A stretch of DNA of 64,000 bases from Croceicoccus sp. Ery15 (GTDB lineage: Bacteria > Pseudomonadota > Alphaproteobacteria > Sphingomonadales > Sphingomonadaceae). The stretch is taken from contig NZ_CP087588.1 in the NCBI RefSeq assembly GCF_020985305.1, positions 1,054,001 through 1,118,000 of the forward strand. Reading direction: 5' to 3'. Position numbers and translations under genes: made by a program. This document shows positions 41,373 through 50,001 of the stretch, in pieces. Under the pieces are notes generated by a model that was given only the letters and a program-made list of their open reading frames with translations, was not told the DNA's origin and made no database searches. Within the stretch, counting starts at the first letter, position 1, and every line of letters starts with the position of its first letter.

Positions 41373-42056
41373 ATGAAACCGCAATCCCTATCCAACGGCG
41401 CTGCTGATAGCGCGAGATCGCCGCGCGCGCCGAAGAAGAAGCGACGCATTCCGGCATTCTGGGTGCGGCAGTTCCACACATGGCACTGGATGAGCAGCGC
41501 GATCTGCCTGATCGGCATGATCCTGTTCGCGGTGACCGGCATCACGCTGAACCATGCCGGCGCGATCGAGGCGGAACCTCAGGTTGTTTCGGACGAGGTG
41601 ATGCTGCCGCCCGAACTGCTGGCTGAACTGGCCGAAGCACCGACCGAGGGCGGCGCAGATGTCCCCGTGCCCGATGCGGTGGCTGCCTGGCTGGAGGATG
41701 AATTCGCTGTCAATGTTTCGGGCCGCGCCCACGAATGGAGTGCAAGCGAGCTATACATCCCGCTGCCGCGTCCGGGCGGCGATGGCTGGATCGCAATCGA
41801 CCGTGACGGTGGCGATGTTCTGTACGAAAATACGGATCGTGGCTGGATCGCCTATCTTAATGACTTGCACAAAGGCCGCGATAGCGGAACCGCGTGGTCA
41901 TGGTTCATCGACATATTCGCAGTCGCCTGCGTCATCTTTTCGGTAACCGGTCTGCTCTTGTTGCAGCTTCACGCCAAGAACCGTCCGACCACATGGCCGA
42001 TCGTCGGGGCAGGATTCGTAGTCCCGTTCCTCTTGCTTGTTCTTTTCGTACATTGA
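41373..42056 (+). CDS. PepSY-associated membrane protein
   Basis: A 227-residue inner-membrane protein: basic N-terminus (PRAPKKKRRIPA), a helix starting FHTWHWMSSAICLIGMILFA, a periplasmic PepSY-like domain (residues ~65-170, including DGWIAIDRDGGDVLYENTDR), then two C-terminal helices (FAVACVIFSVTGLLLLQLHA; WPIVGAGFVVPFLLLVLFVH). His residues at the helix edges could bind haem. PepSY membrane proteins next to TonB receptors are often linked to iron reduction. The upstream palindrome separates it from the receptor gene. Confidence 0.82.
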   Translation: MKPQSLSNGAADSARSPRAPKKKRRIPAFWVRQFHTWHWMSSAICLIGMILFAVTGITLNHAGAIEAEPQVVSDEVMLPPELLAELAEAPTEGGADVPVPDAVAAWLEDEFAVNVSGRAHEWSASELYIPLPRPGGDGWIAIDRDGGDVLYENTDRGWIAYLNDLHKGRDSGTAWSWFIDIFAVACVIFSVTGLLLLQLHAKNRPTTWPIVGAGFVVPFLLLVLFVH

Positions 42057-42070
42057 TTCAGGAGCCGCCG

Positions 42071-42589
42071 ATGCGTGTTACCGTCGCTTTCGTCTTTGCC
42101 GCCACAGGTCTGGCCGTGCAGCCTGCCGCGGCGCAGGAGATGACCGTCAGTGTAGAGATCCCGCGTCTGCGGGTGGCCGAATATCATAATCCCTATGTCG
42201 CGGTCTGGATCGAGGACGAGAACGGGCGCGCGGTTCGCACGCTCGACGTCTGGTATGACATCGATCTAACAGGCGACGATCCCAAGAAATGGCTGCCCGA
42301 TATGCGCACATGGTGGCGGCGAACAGGGCGCACGCTGGAGATGCCCGCCGACGGAATCAGCTCTCCGACCAAGGCTCCGGGCACGCATAAGCGGGTCTAC
42401 AAGCAGGGTTCGCGCCCACTGGGGAACCTGCCTGCTGGTAGTTACAAGCTACAAGTCGAGGCCGCGCGTGAGGTTGGCGGGCGCGAGACTGTCAGCATTC
42501 CGTTTCAGTGGCCGCCCAAGCCGGGCAGCGGAGCAACCGTACGCGGCAAGGCCGAACTGGGCGCGGTTCGCCTCGATCTGAAACGCTGA
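42071..42589 (+). CDS. Periplasmic DUF2271 protein
   Basis: A 172-residue protein with a signal peptide (VTVAFVFAATGLAVQPAAAQ) and a DUF2271 domain (PYVAVWIEDENGRAVRTLDV, WLPDMRTWWRRTG). Residues 94-100 read DGISSPT followed by KAPG, resembling the D-x-x-S/T-G-A-T motif where ApbE enzymes attach FMN to a Thr; a second SGAT is at 153-156. Since an ApbE gene lies two genes downstream, it may be a flavinylated periplasmic electron carrier. The ATG at 42071 follows AGGAGCCGCCG. Confidence 0.8.
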   Translation: MRVTVAFVFAATGLAVQPAAAQEMTVSVEIPRLRVAEYHNPYVAVWIEDENGRAVRTLDVWYDIDLTGDDPKKWLPDMRTWWRRTGRTLEMPADGISSPTKAPGTHKRVYKQGSRPLGNLPAGSYKLQVEAAREVGGRETVSIPFQWPPKPGSGATVRGKAELGAVRLDLKR

Positions 42590-42629
42590 GGCGCCGCAGT
42601 CGATTTTTCAGGATCAGGAAAAGGAAAAA

Positions 42630-43430
42630 ATGATGTTCGCCAAATCGAGCCTGTATGCCATCGGCCTTGCGCTGGGCCTGTCCGCCATCATGCCGTCGCA
42701 GGCAGAAGCGCACCGCCGCTGGCTGCTCCCGTCCGCCACCGTGCTGGCGGGTGAAACCGAAACCGTCAGCGTGGACGCGGCGGCATCGAACGGGCTTTTC
42801 CTGTTCGACCATCGCGCCATGCCGCTGGACTCGCTCGTCGTCATCGGTCCCGATGGTCAGGCAGTCGCGCCCGAGATCATCGGTTCGGGCGCCTATCGCA
42901 GCGTGTTCGATCTGGCGCTTAAGCAGCAGGGCACGTATCGACTGGCGCTGGTATCCGACGGCATGATGGGGGTTTATGAGCTGAATGGTGAACGTCGCCG
43001 TTTCCGCGGCAGCCCCGAAAATCTGCCCGAAGGCGCGACCAATGTGCGAACCAGCCAGACCAGTTCGCGTACCGAGACTTTCGTCACGCTTGGCGCGCCC
43101 TCCCCCGTCGAACCGACCAACAAGGGGCTGGAAATGATCGCTCTAAGCCATCCGAACGACATCGTCGCCGGAGAGCCTGCGCAAATGCGCTTCCTGATCG
43201 ACGGAGAGCCCGCATCCGGGATCGAGGTGGAGTTCGTCGAAGGCGGAACGCGATATCGCGACGATGCAGGGATTCGCATGTTGACGACCGATGCCGATGG
43301 GATCGTGTCGCTGGAAGCCGCCAATGCGGGAATGTACTACGTCGAGGCCAGCGTCACGCGCGAAGCTGCGGATGGTCAGCCCGACCGTCGCAGCTCCTAT
43401 ACGGCAGTGCTGGAGTTCCTGCCGCTTTGA
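42630..43430 (+). CDS. Periplasmic DUF4198 protein
   Basis: A 266-residue protein with a signal peptide ending SQAEA and then HRRWLLPSATVLAGETETVS, the typical mature start of DUF4198 proteins, which often carry a His right after cleavage that may bind metal. Two beta-sandwich-like halves follow (GMYYVEASVTREA near the end). Homologues cluster with TonB receptors and are linked to metal uptake. A ribosome site GGAAAAGGAAAA precedes the ATG. Confidence 0.82.
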   Translation: MMFAKSSLYAIGLALGLSAIMPSQAEAHRRWLLPSATVLAGETETVSVDAAASNGLFLFDHRAMPLDSLVVIGPDGQAVAPEIIGSGAYRSVFDLALKQQGTYRLALVSDGMMGVYELNGERRRFRGSPENLPEGATNVRTSQTSSRTETFVTLGAPSPVEPTNKGLEMIALSHPNDIVAGEPAQMRFLIDGEPASGIEVEFVEGGTRYRDDAGIRMLTTDADGIVSLEAANAGMYYVEASVTREAADGQPDRRSSYTAVLEFLPL

Positions 43431-44443
43431 CCAAAGGCGCAAGGGCGGCGGACAAGCAGATCGGACAGATTCTGCTGCCGCCCAATTCCGACCGCTCGGC
43501 CGCACCTCCACCTGCGGGTAGCCGTGAAGTGCGGCTGGGCGGTGAAACCATGGGCACGGTATGGACGCTGGCGGCGTTCGTACCGTCGTCCATCACCGAC
43601 GCGGTCGTGCGTGCCGCATTGGAAAAAATCTTCGCAAATATCATCGCCGGATTGAGCCAGTGGGAAGCAGGGTCCGCAATCTCGCGGTTCAATTGCGCAC
43701 CGGCGGGTAGCTGGCAGCACATCAATAGGGATTTCGCCCGCGTGCTGGATTGCGCGCTGAATATTGCTCGTGCCAGCGGCGGAGCCTTTGACCCGACCAT
43801 CGGCAAGGCCAGCGAGTTATGGGGTTTCGGCACGGCGCACGCTCCGCTGCGGCGTCCAGACGACCGGCAGGCGGCGACCACAAGGAATTACAGCTGGCGC
43901 GATGTGCAAACGCAGGAATTCTGTTCGCGGTTGCTTCAACCGGGCGGGATGGCGCTCGACTTTTCGGGCATTGCCAAAGGTCACGCAGTCGATGCGGGCA
44001 TAGAGGCGTTAAACCGTCTTGGGATCGGCAGCGCCCTGCTGGAGATCGGCGGCGAATTGCGCGGATGCGGATTGCGGGCAGACATGATGCCATGGTGGGT
44101 CGATCTGGAGACCCCGCCTGAAAGCATCTGCCCCGCGACGCGGGTCGGACTTGCCAACTGGTCGGTGGCGACATCGGGCAGCTATGTCAGGCGTGTTCAG
44201 GCCGGCACAGAGTCATGGTCGCATACGCTTGCGGCCGACAGCGGCCTGCCCGTGGACAATGAAGTTCTGTCGGTTACTGTATTTCACACAGGTTGCATGC
44301 AGGCAGATGCATTGGCAACAGCGGTCCTTGCCCTGGGCGAAACGGAAGGCCTCGCCTTTGCGGATCGGTATGGCATTCCGGCCCGCACAGTTACGCGGAT
44401 ACGTGTGGGTGAAAGCGCTGCCTGGAAGCAGTGGTCGAAATAA
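43427..44443 (+). CDS. apbE: ApbE-family FAD:protein FMN transferase
   Basis: A 338-residue protein with the family motifs GGETMGTVWTL (39-48), SRFN (86-89), FDPTIG (121-126), DFSGIAKG (178-185; the usual form is DLGGIAKG), GGELRGCG (208-215), H266 of the substrate region and MQADALAT (291-298) with the metal-binding Asp. It transfers FMN from FAD to a Ser/Thr of an exported protein. The TTG at 43427 overlaps the previous stop; the next ATG would remove the first conserved motif. No clear signal peptide is seen, which is odd for a periplasmic enzyme. Confidence 0.9.
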   Translation: MTKGARAADKQIGQILLPPNSDRSAAPPPAGSREVRLGGETMGTVWTLAAFVPSSITDAVVRAALEKIFANIIAGLSQWEAGSAISRFNCAPAGSWQHINRDFARVLDCALNIARASGGAFDPTIGKASELWGFGTAHAPLRRPDDRQAATTRNYSWRDVQTQEFCSRLLQPGGMALDFSGIAKGHAVDAGIEALNRLGIGSALLEIGGELRGCGLRADMMPWWVDLETPPESICPATRVGLANWSVATSGSYVRRVQAGTESWSHTLAADSGLPVDNEVLSVTVFHTGCMQADALATAVLALGETEGLAFADRYGIPARTVTRIRVGESAAWKQWSK

Positions 44444-44563
44444 AAGCAAGGCATGCCGAAAATAGATTGGATAATTCGCGAATCAGGGCTCTAAGACTGC
44501 GAAAAAGCTGCCGCTTCCAGCGAGAATGGCACGAACCGAAGTCGCTCTTTTCGATAGACCCGC

Positions 44564-45787
44564 TTATGGAGCGACTTGGCTGAATGCGACCGTGCCGGTC
44601 GTGCTTGCAACGTTGCCCGTCACCGGTTTGGCATTGTTCAAATCAGTGGCAATCATGCGGGCGATGCGCACGCACGGATCCGTCTCTGAAAAACATGCGT
44701 TGCCCGTTTCATCCCCGACAAACCCGTCAAAAGCGGCCATTGCACGCTTCACCTGCACAGCACGATAGTCGGGCCAGCTTTCAAATGCGTGTTGGATCGC
44801 AGTATCCAGATCATCGTCCAGCTCGATCACAGGGCCCATGTCCCACATCGCATAATCAGGATTATCCCGCCATGCGGCATCGTGGCCGTTGATGAACAGA
44901 CACGGGCGTGGGCGCACCTGATATTCGTATATCTGGCTGCTGACATCGCCGACATAGAGGTCGGCCGCCATTGTATAGCTCATGTCCACCGACCGCTCCG
45001 ATCCCAGATCGACAATCACTCGGTCGTTCACGGCGAGTGCCTGCCAATCCTGCTTTCGAGTATCATTCCAGTTCCGTGCCATGCGAATATGCGGCGCAAT
45101 TACAAGGTTGTAACGATCCGATGCGCAGACCGCATCCGCTAGCCGGCGAGCCATACTATAGCCCGAGCCCATGCGGCGATGAAAATGCGGGTTGTAGAGA
45201 ATGACAGGTCTGTCATCGGGAAATAGCGGCTTACGCTTCAACCCGGCCCGTATCGTCGCAGCCAGTTTAACAGGGCCGCCGACGACGCAATTTTCAGGCG
45301 TGCAGCAGCCCTCGGCGATCAGGCGTTCGCGGTCCTTGGCACCTGCTACAAAGACCTTGTCGAAATGGCGGAAACGGTCTTCGAATCCCACGGCACGATC
45401 ACCAGCTCCATGTGGAATATGGAACAGTGGAGGACAGTAGCCCGGTAGTCGCTTCAGAATCGTGCTGGTCCGCTCTGCACACAGGATGGCATCGCAATCG
45501 CGTATCCGGCTTGCAGCCAGCAACAGCTTCGCGATTTTGTGAGCGGCAGGCGGCAGCATAGCCCGCAGAGTGCTTGGCATCTTCATGATCACGATCTCGG
45601 GCTGCGGCATGGCCAGCCTGTCGGCCAATGCTGCGATACCGTCTGCATCGTCAGAGCTTGGGGCGAAGATCCGTACCTTGCACTGCCTCGATTGCTCCAG
45701 TTCGAACGCGACTGGCAGAAAGTGGAGGTATTGATGGGAACCGCCGATCGCCGGCACATGGACAGTCGCAGTCACAAGGCTACGCAC
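44564..45787 (-). CDS. CDP-glycerol glycerophosphotransferase-like protein
   Basis: A 407-residue protein resembling the C-terminal catalytic part of CDP-glycerol:glycerophosphotransferases: LYNPHFHRR, VIAPHIRMARNW, and DVSSQIYEYQVRPRPCLFIN (the Ser/Glu motif of the nucleotide site). No transmembrane helix is seen. It may add glycerol-phosphate or another alcohol phosphate to a surface glycan, or be a diverged glycosyltransferase of GT-B fold. It stands alone, convergent with the apbE cluster and divergent from the two-component genes. Confidence 0.72.
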   Translation of the reverse strand: MRSLVTATVHVPAIGGSHQYLHFLPVAFELEQSRQCKVRIFAPSSDDADGIAALADRLAMPQPEIVIMKMPSTLRAMLPPAAHKIAKLLLAASRIRDCDAILCAERTSTILKRLPGYCPPLFHIPHGAGDRAVGFEDRFRHFDKVFVAGAKDRERLIAEGCCTPENCVVGGPVKLAATIRAGLKRKPLFPDDRPVILYNPHFHRRMGSGYSMARRLADAVCASDRYNLVIAPHIRMARNWNDTRKQDWQALAVNDRVIVDLGSERSVDMSYTMAADLYVGDVSSQIYEYQVRPRPCLFINGHDAAWRDNPDYAMWDMGPVIELDDDLDTAIQHAFESWPDYRAVQVKRAMAAFDGFVGDETGNACFSETDPCVRIARMIATDLNNAKPVTGNVASTTGTVAFSQVAP

Positions 45788-45979
45788 CGATCAGGAAAGG
45801 CTGAAGTCATGCCTCGCCATCTTGCAGCACCACATAAGTGGGACATGGACGATACATTTGATTTCACCCATGTTTGGCACACAAGCGTGTCTCGACCATC
45901 GTGAGCGCGAGTTCTATCGTGTCGATTTGCGATGAACGCCGAAAGGCAAACAAGGCGAAGGATCGGAGTGAGCGGCTGG

Positions 45980-46651
45980 ATGCAAATATTGTTGATCGAG
46001 GATGACGATGCGCTGGCCGCGCATATCGCAGGCGCGCTTCGCCAGGCGGGGCACGTTGTTACGCGCTGCCGCGATGGACGGCAGGGTCTGATGCAGGTCA
46101 GCTCTGAGAGCTATGACGTCATCGTCCTCGACCGGATGCTACCGCAAGTGGACGGGATGAAAATCCTTGCCGCGTTGCGTGCCACCGACGACGAAACACC
46201 GGTTTTGATGGTCAGCGCGCTAGGCGATGTCGATGAACGGGTCAAAGGCCTGCGGGCGGGTAGCGACGATTATTTGCCCAAGCCCTTTGCGATGTCGGAA
46301 TTACTGGCACGGGTGGATGTGCTTGCTCGCCGGAAGACGCCGGTTGTCGATAGTGGTTTCCTGAACCATGCGGATGTCGAAATCGACACATTGGCCCGCA
46401 TCGTACGTCGCGGCGGCCGACGCATAGAACTGACCACGCGCGAGTTTGGCATATTGGTCGAACTGGTCCGCAATGTAGGGCGTGTCGTTACCCGTTCGAT
46501 GTTGCTGGAACGCGTCTGGGACTACAGTTTCGATCCCCAGACCAATATCATCGATCAGCATATCAGCAACTTGCGCCAAAAGCTTGAAATTGAAGGACGC
46601 GCCTCACCGATTCGGACGGTGCGCGGTGCGGGATATATGATCGGCCCCTGA
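45980..46651 (+). CDS. OmpR-family response regulator
   Basis: A 223-residue regulator from the ATG at 45980 (the frame is open to an upstream ATG at 45932, but MQILLIEDDD is the natural start). The receiver has acidic residues DDD (8-10), phospho-acceptor D51 (VLDRML) and K101 (LPKPF). The DNA-binding domain is a winged helix (IELTTREFGILVELVRNVGR, VTRSMLLERVWDYSFDPQTN, IRTVRGAGYMI). It overlaps the kinase by 1 nt (TGATG). Confidence 0.95.
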   Translation: MQILLIEDDDALAAHIAGALRQAGHVVTRCRDGRQGLMQVSSESYDVIVLDRMLPQVDGMKILAALRATDDETPVLMVSALGDVDERVKGLRAGSDDYLPKPFAMSELLARVDVLARRKTPVVDSGFLNHADVEIDTLARIVRRGGRRIELTTREFGILVELVRNVGRVVTRSMLLERVWDYSFDPQTNIIDQHISNLRQKLEIEGRASPIRTVRGAGYMIGP

Positions 46652-48081
46652 TGAAGAGCATGGTTAAATCTCTCTCGTTCCGGTTGGCGGTCACCTATGC
46701 GGCCCTGTTTTGCGGTTCGCTGGCCGTGCTGTTCATCGCCTATTTTTGGCTAGCCGTGTCCCGTCCTTTGGGTGCGGTACGCACTCAGGTAAACGCCGAA
46801 CTGGCTGAGTTTGAAGCGGTTTATGCTAAAGATGGCATAGATGCACTCGCCGAGCGGCTCGATACACGCGCTAAAGCCTCGTCGGCGCTTGATCGAGCCT
46901 TTCACGCTCTGATCGCAGCGGATGGTGCAGTGATCACGACCAATTTGCCAAGTTGGCCCAGCACAGTGCAGCGCGGGTTCTATTCGATCGAAGCCGATGT
47001 CTATCTGGAAGGAGGTGAGATCGATTTCAGCTCCCTTTCGCGGGAGCGTCTGTTTCCCGACGGCACGCGATTGATTGTAGGGCGCGATGTCGATGAAGTA
47101 GAGGACCGCGAGGAAGTGGTGCTCGCCACCTTTCCAATTCTGATCGTGTTGGTGTTGCTGCTGGCCGTGGCGGGAGGGTATCTGATGACCCGCGCGATTG
47201 GACATCGCATCGATAGTATCTCGGCGGCAGCACGAAAGGTAATGGCCGGACGGTTGGGAGAACGCGTGCCTCTTCATGGCGGCGGCGACGATTTCGACCG
47301 GCTGAGCCATACCTTGAATCTGATGCTTGAGCGGAACGAGGCGCTGTTTGATTCCGTCAGGCGTGTATCTGATAATATCGCCCACGAACTCAGAACTCCG
47401 CTGTCGCGCGTTCGCGCTACATTGGACGAAGCACAGCTAGATAGGGGCGGCGCATTGGCAACAGCGCGTGAGGAACTGGCCCGGTTACAAGCGATTATCG
47501 ATGCAACTTTGCGTATCGCGCGGATTGAAGGCGGGCGTCATGATTCCGGCTTTGCCACGGTCGATCTCGCCGAAATAGTATCTGATGCAGTCGAGCTATA
47601 CGAACCGGCAGCTGCGCTGCGGCATCTGAAAATCTCCGTCGAGGGACCAGCTACTCTGTCGCTTTCGGCAGACCGCGATCTGCTGTTTCAGGCAATTAGC
47701 AACCTGCTCGACAATGCGGTCAAGTATAGCGTTGGCAGCAGCGAGATTCGTATGGCACTTTTTGAAGATGAAGATCGTGCGCGTCTGGAAATCGCCAATG
47801 AAGGCTTGCCATTGGAAGCAGCCGAGGCTGAACAGGTGACCGAGCGGTTTTTCCGCGGGGCTGCTGCAAGCGATCTGCCCGGCCATGGACTTGGCCTCAC
47901 TCTCGTCGCCGCCATTGTCCAAAGACACGACGGCGCCTTTCAGATTCACGCCACCGGACCGAACACCAGAGTTGGGATTTCACTTCGCCGACAGCACTCT
48001 GCTGATGCGGCGAATTTGCCCCCTACAGACCTCAAGAATAGTAAAACGGGTAACTTTGACGCGATCTGCTCACTTTCCTAG
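46651..48081 (+). CDS. Sensor histidine kinase
   Basis: A 476-residue kinase. Two transmembrane helices (RLAVTYAALFCGSLAVLFIA at 11-30 and ~162-180) enclose a ~130-residue periplasmic sensor. HAMP follows, then the dimerisation helix with H245 (NIAHELRTP), and the ATPase domain (LLDNAVKYS; GHGLGLTLV). It is the partner of the adjacent regulator. The signal is not known; the pair lies 1.5 kb from the TonB/ApbE cluster but divergent gene order gives no firm link. Confidence 0.94.
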   Translation: MKSMVKSLSFRLAVTYAALFCGSLAVLFIAYFWLAVSRPLGAVRTQVNAELAEFEAVYAKDGIDALAERLDTRAKASSALDRAFHALIAADGAVITTNLPSWPSTVQRGFYSIEADVYLEGGEIDFSSLSRERLFPDGTRLIVGRDVDEVEDREEVVLATFPILIVLVLLLAVAGGYLMTRAIGHRIDSISAAARKVMAGRLGERVPLHGGGDDFDRLSHTLNLMLERNEALFDSVRRVSDNIAHELRTPLSRVRATLDEAQLDRGGALATAREELARLQAIIDATLRIARIEGGRHDSGFATVDLAEIVSDAVELYEPAAALRHLKISVEGPATLSLSADRDLLFQAISNLLDNAVKYSVGSSEIRMALFEDEDRARLEIANEGLPLEAAEAEQVTERFFRGAAASDLPGHGLGLTLVAAIVQRHDGAFQIHATGPNTRVGISLRRQHSADAANLPPTDLKNSKTGNFDAICSLS

Positions 48082-48733
48082 CGTGATCAATCTGACTCTT
48101 GCGCCTAATTCAATTGTGTGGCCGCAGTAACTGGCCTTCTTTATTAGCAGGGGAAGCTGACGGACTGCTTGTAGAGGTTCGAAGCTAGAGATTTAAAATC
48201 CACGATCGGTCGGCCCCGGAACTCAGGGATTGATCGAACTCCTCACCATGGCTCACAACTGATGGATGCAGCTGCAGGATGGCGCTCCGATATCGCCACC
48301 ATCGCGCGCAGCGAGAACATCAACGATTCCTGGGTGCCGCGGATCGTGCGCCTCAACTTCCTCGCACCGCAATTGACCCAAGCAATCCTCGCGGGAACGC
48401 AACCCGCATCGGTCAACGCCATGTCGCTACGCAGCGCAGAGCTGCCGATCGACTGGGATGAACAACACGCGATGTTCAGGCTCTGACCAATAGCATCAAC
48501 GGGCAGACCGTTACGACGCTTCGGCGCCGTCGTTTATTGGTCGTTCGCCCATCCGGGAGCCTGCGCCATACTGAGTTCCGTACTGCGAAATCGGGCCTCG
48601 GAGAAAAATCGGGCATTCTGGCAGGAACGGCCGAGAACCGCCGTCTCCGCGCACCGGAACGCACCCCGAAGTGGCCGCAATTGGCGGCCTCAGCGAGTGA
48701 TATTATCCTTTTATTATCAATGCGTTAAGTGCA
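48082..48733. other. Degenerate region between kinase and tRNA-Ser
   Basis: About 650 nt without an intact gene. The middle (48262-48486) holds a recombinase-associated gene fragment. A short frame at 48537-48728 may be another remnant of the same element but shows no clear domain. The region lies at the 3' side of tRNA-Ser, a common integration site. Confidence 0.6.
48262..48486 (+). pseudogene. Fragment of a recombinase-associated protein
   Basis: A 74-residue open stretch (ATIARSENINDSWVPRIVRL, then NFLAPQLTQAILAGTQPASV, PIDWDEQHAMF) resembles the C-terminal helix-turn-helix region of small proteins found with site-specific recombinases in mobile elements. The N-terminal part and the recombinase gene are missing, so it is a remnant. 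Confidence 0.6.
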
Positions 48734-48824
48734 TGGCGGAGCGGGAGGGATTCGAACCCTCGATACGGGGTTACCGTATACACACTTTCCAGGCGTGCGC
48801 CTTCGACCACTCGGCCACCGCTCC
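48734..48824 (-). tRNA. tRNA-Ser (anticodon GGA)
   Basis: A 91-nt tRNA on the minus strand, 48824 to 48734. The acceptor stem GGAGCGG pairs with CCGCTCC, followed by discriminator G and an encoded CCA. The anticodon loop reads CTGGAAA, giving GGA. A long variable arm (about 17 nt) and a GGTTCGAATCC T-arm are present, as in tRNA-Ser. Confidence 0.97.
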
Positions 48825-48921
48825 GCTTGCCTGCCCCATTGGGGAAACGCGCCCTAACCCCCGCGATGCAATTGTGCAAGGCACCAGATGCGCAAAGATG
48901 CGAATGTGCCGGAATTCCTGC

Positions 48922-49920
48922 CTAGATCGCCGCGACAGAGGGGCCAATCCGCGCGAAAAAGCCGCACATCGCCTGCTCTGCACCCTGGCTAAGCCGAATG
49001 ATCGCACGGCGACGGTCAGCCGGATCGGGCAGGCGTTCGAACAGCCCCGCATCGGTCATCTGGCCGATCCAGCGCAGCGCCGTCGTCGCCGGAACGCCCG
49101 ACGCGATGCACAGGCTGGAAACGCAAACGTCGCGCCCCTCGGCCCGCGCCGCAGTCAGGTCGAGCAACATGTCCCATGCAGGATCCGCGAATAACTCGCC
49201 TTCAAAGAAATTCGCACGCAATTGCCGCTGCCGGATAATTTCGCGCAGCAAGGCGGCAGGCGGCAGATCGTTCTGTGCAAACGCCCCCTTCCCGCTGACC
49301 GGCAATTCGCCCGTCGGCTTGTCCGCGACGGGGCGCGCCATATAGGCGAAAGACGGTGAACGCAGCTGTTCCGCCGGAGCCGCCTCAACCGGCACTCCAC
49401 CAAGCTTGCGCGCCAGCGAGTGAACCTGTTCCGTAAGGCGGACGAGAGCGAGGTGATCCTCGCGCGCCAGTTCATGCACCGAACGCCCCGGCAGTCGTGC
49501 CAGCGCATAGCCGATCGCCAGCGCATATTCGGCAGGCGACGGATCGATAAGGAATTGCACATCCCCGCAATCCATCGCGCCGAAAACGGCATCGATACCG
49601 CCAACCGTCGTGGAGACGACAAGCTGTGTCCCACTATGCGCGGCCCGGGCATCAAGCCGCGCAAGTGCCGCCAGGAATTCGGCACCGGGAACGGGAATAT
49701 CGATGACGACGATGTCGCCCAAAACAAAGGCATCGTCGGACAACAACCGGTCAAGCGGCTCCGCCTGACGGATCATCAGCCCCGCCTCTAAAATCTGGTC
49801 GACCAGACCGGCGCGGATGCGTGCCCTGTCCGACAGAACCGAAACCGGCACCGATGCCCTGTCGGCATCGTCGCGCATGTCTTCTGCATCGTCGAATACG
49901 AAAGGCTTCGCGATCTGCAT
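48922..49920 (-). CDS. MarR-like winged-helix protein with N-terminal receiver-like domain
   Basis: A 332-residue protein from the ATG at 49920 (an upstream in-frame ATG at 49962 is possible). The first ~130 residues have an alternating alpha/beta pattern with VVIDIPVPG, like a degraded receiver. The last ~110 (DMLLDLTAARAEGRDVCVSS, IASGVPATTALRWIGQMTDA, LPDPADRRRAIIRLS) form a MarR-type winged helix with the DxRRR wing. Target unknown. It lies next to tRNA-Ser and divergent from nothing obvious; purA ends 80 nt upstream on the same strand. Confidence 0.8.
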   Translation of the reverse strand: MQIAKPFVFDDAEDMRDDADRASVPVSVLSDRARIRAGLVDQILEAGLMIRQAEPLDRLLSDDAFVLGDIVVIDIPVPGAEFLAALARLDARAAHSGTQLVVSTTVGGIDAVFGAMDCGDVQFLIDPSPAEYALAIGYALARLPGRSVHELAREDHLALVRLTEQVHSLARKLGGVPVEAAPAEQLRSPSFAYMARPVADKPTGELPVSGKGAFAQNDLPPAALLREIIRQRQLRANFFEGELFADPAWDMLLDLTAARAEGRDVCVSSLCIASGVPATTALRWIGQMTDAGLFERLPDPADRRRAIIRLSQGAEQAMCGFFARIGPSVAAI

Positions 49921-50001
49921 GATTCGGTTGCTCCCCTGTAACAGGGAACAACTAAGGAACATTACGGAAACATGTCAAGATGTTCCGTGGATGTTCTGCC
50001 A

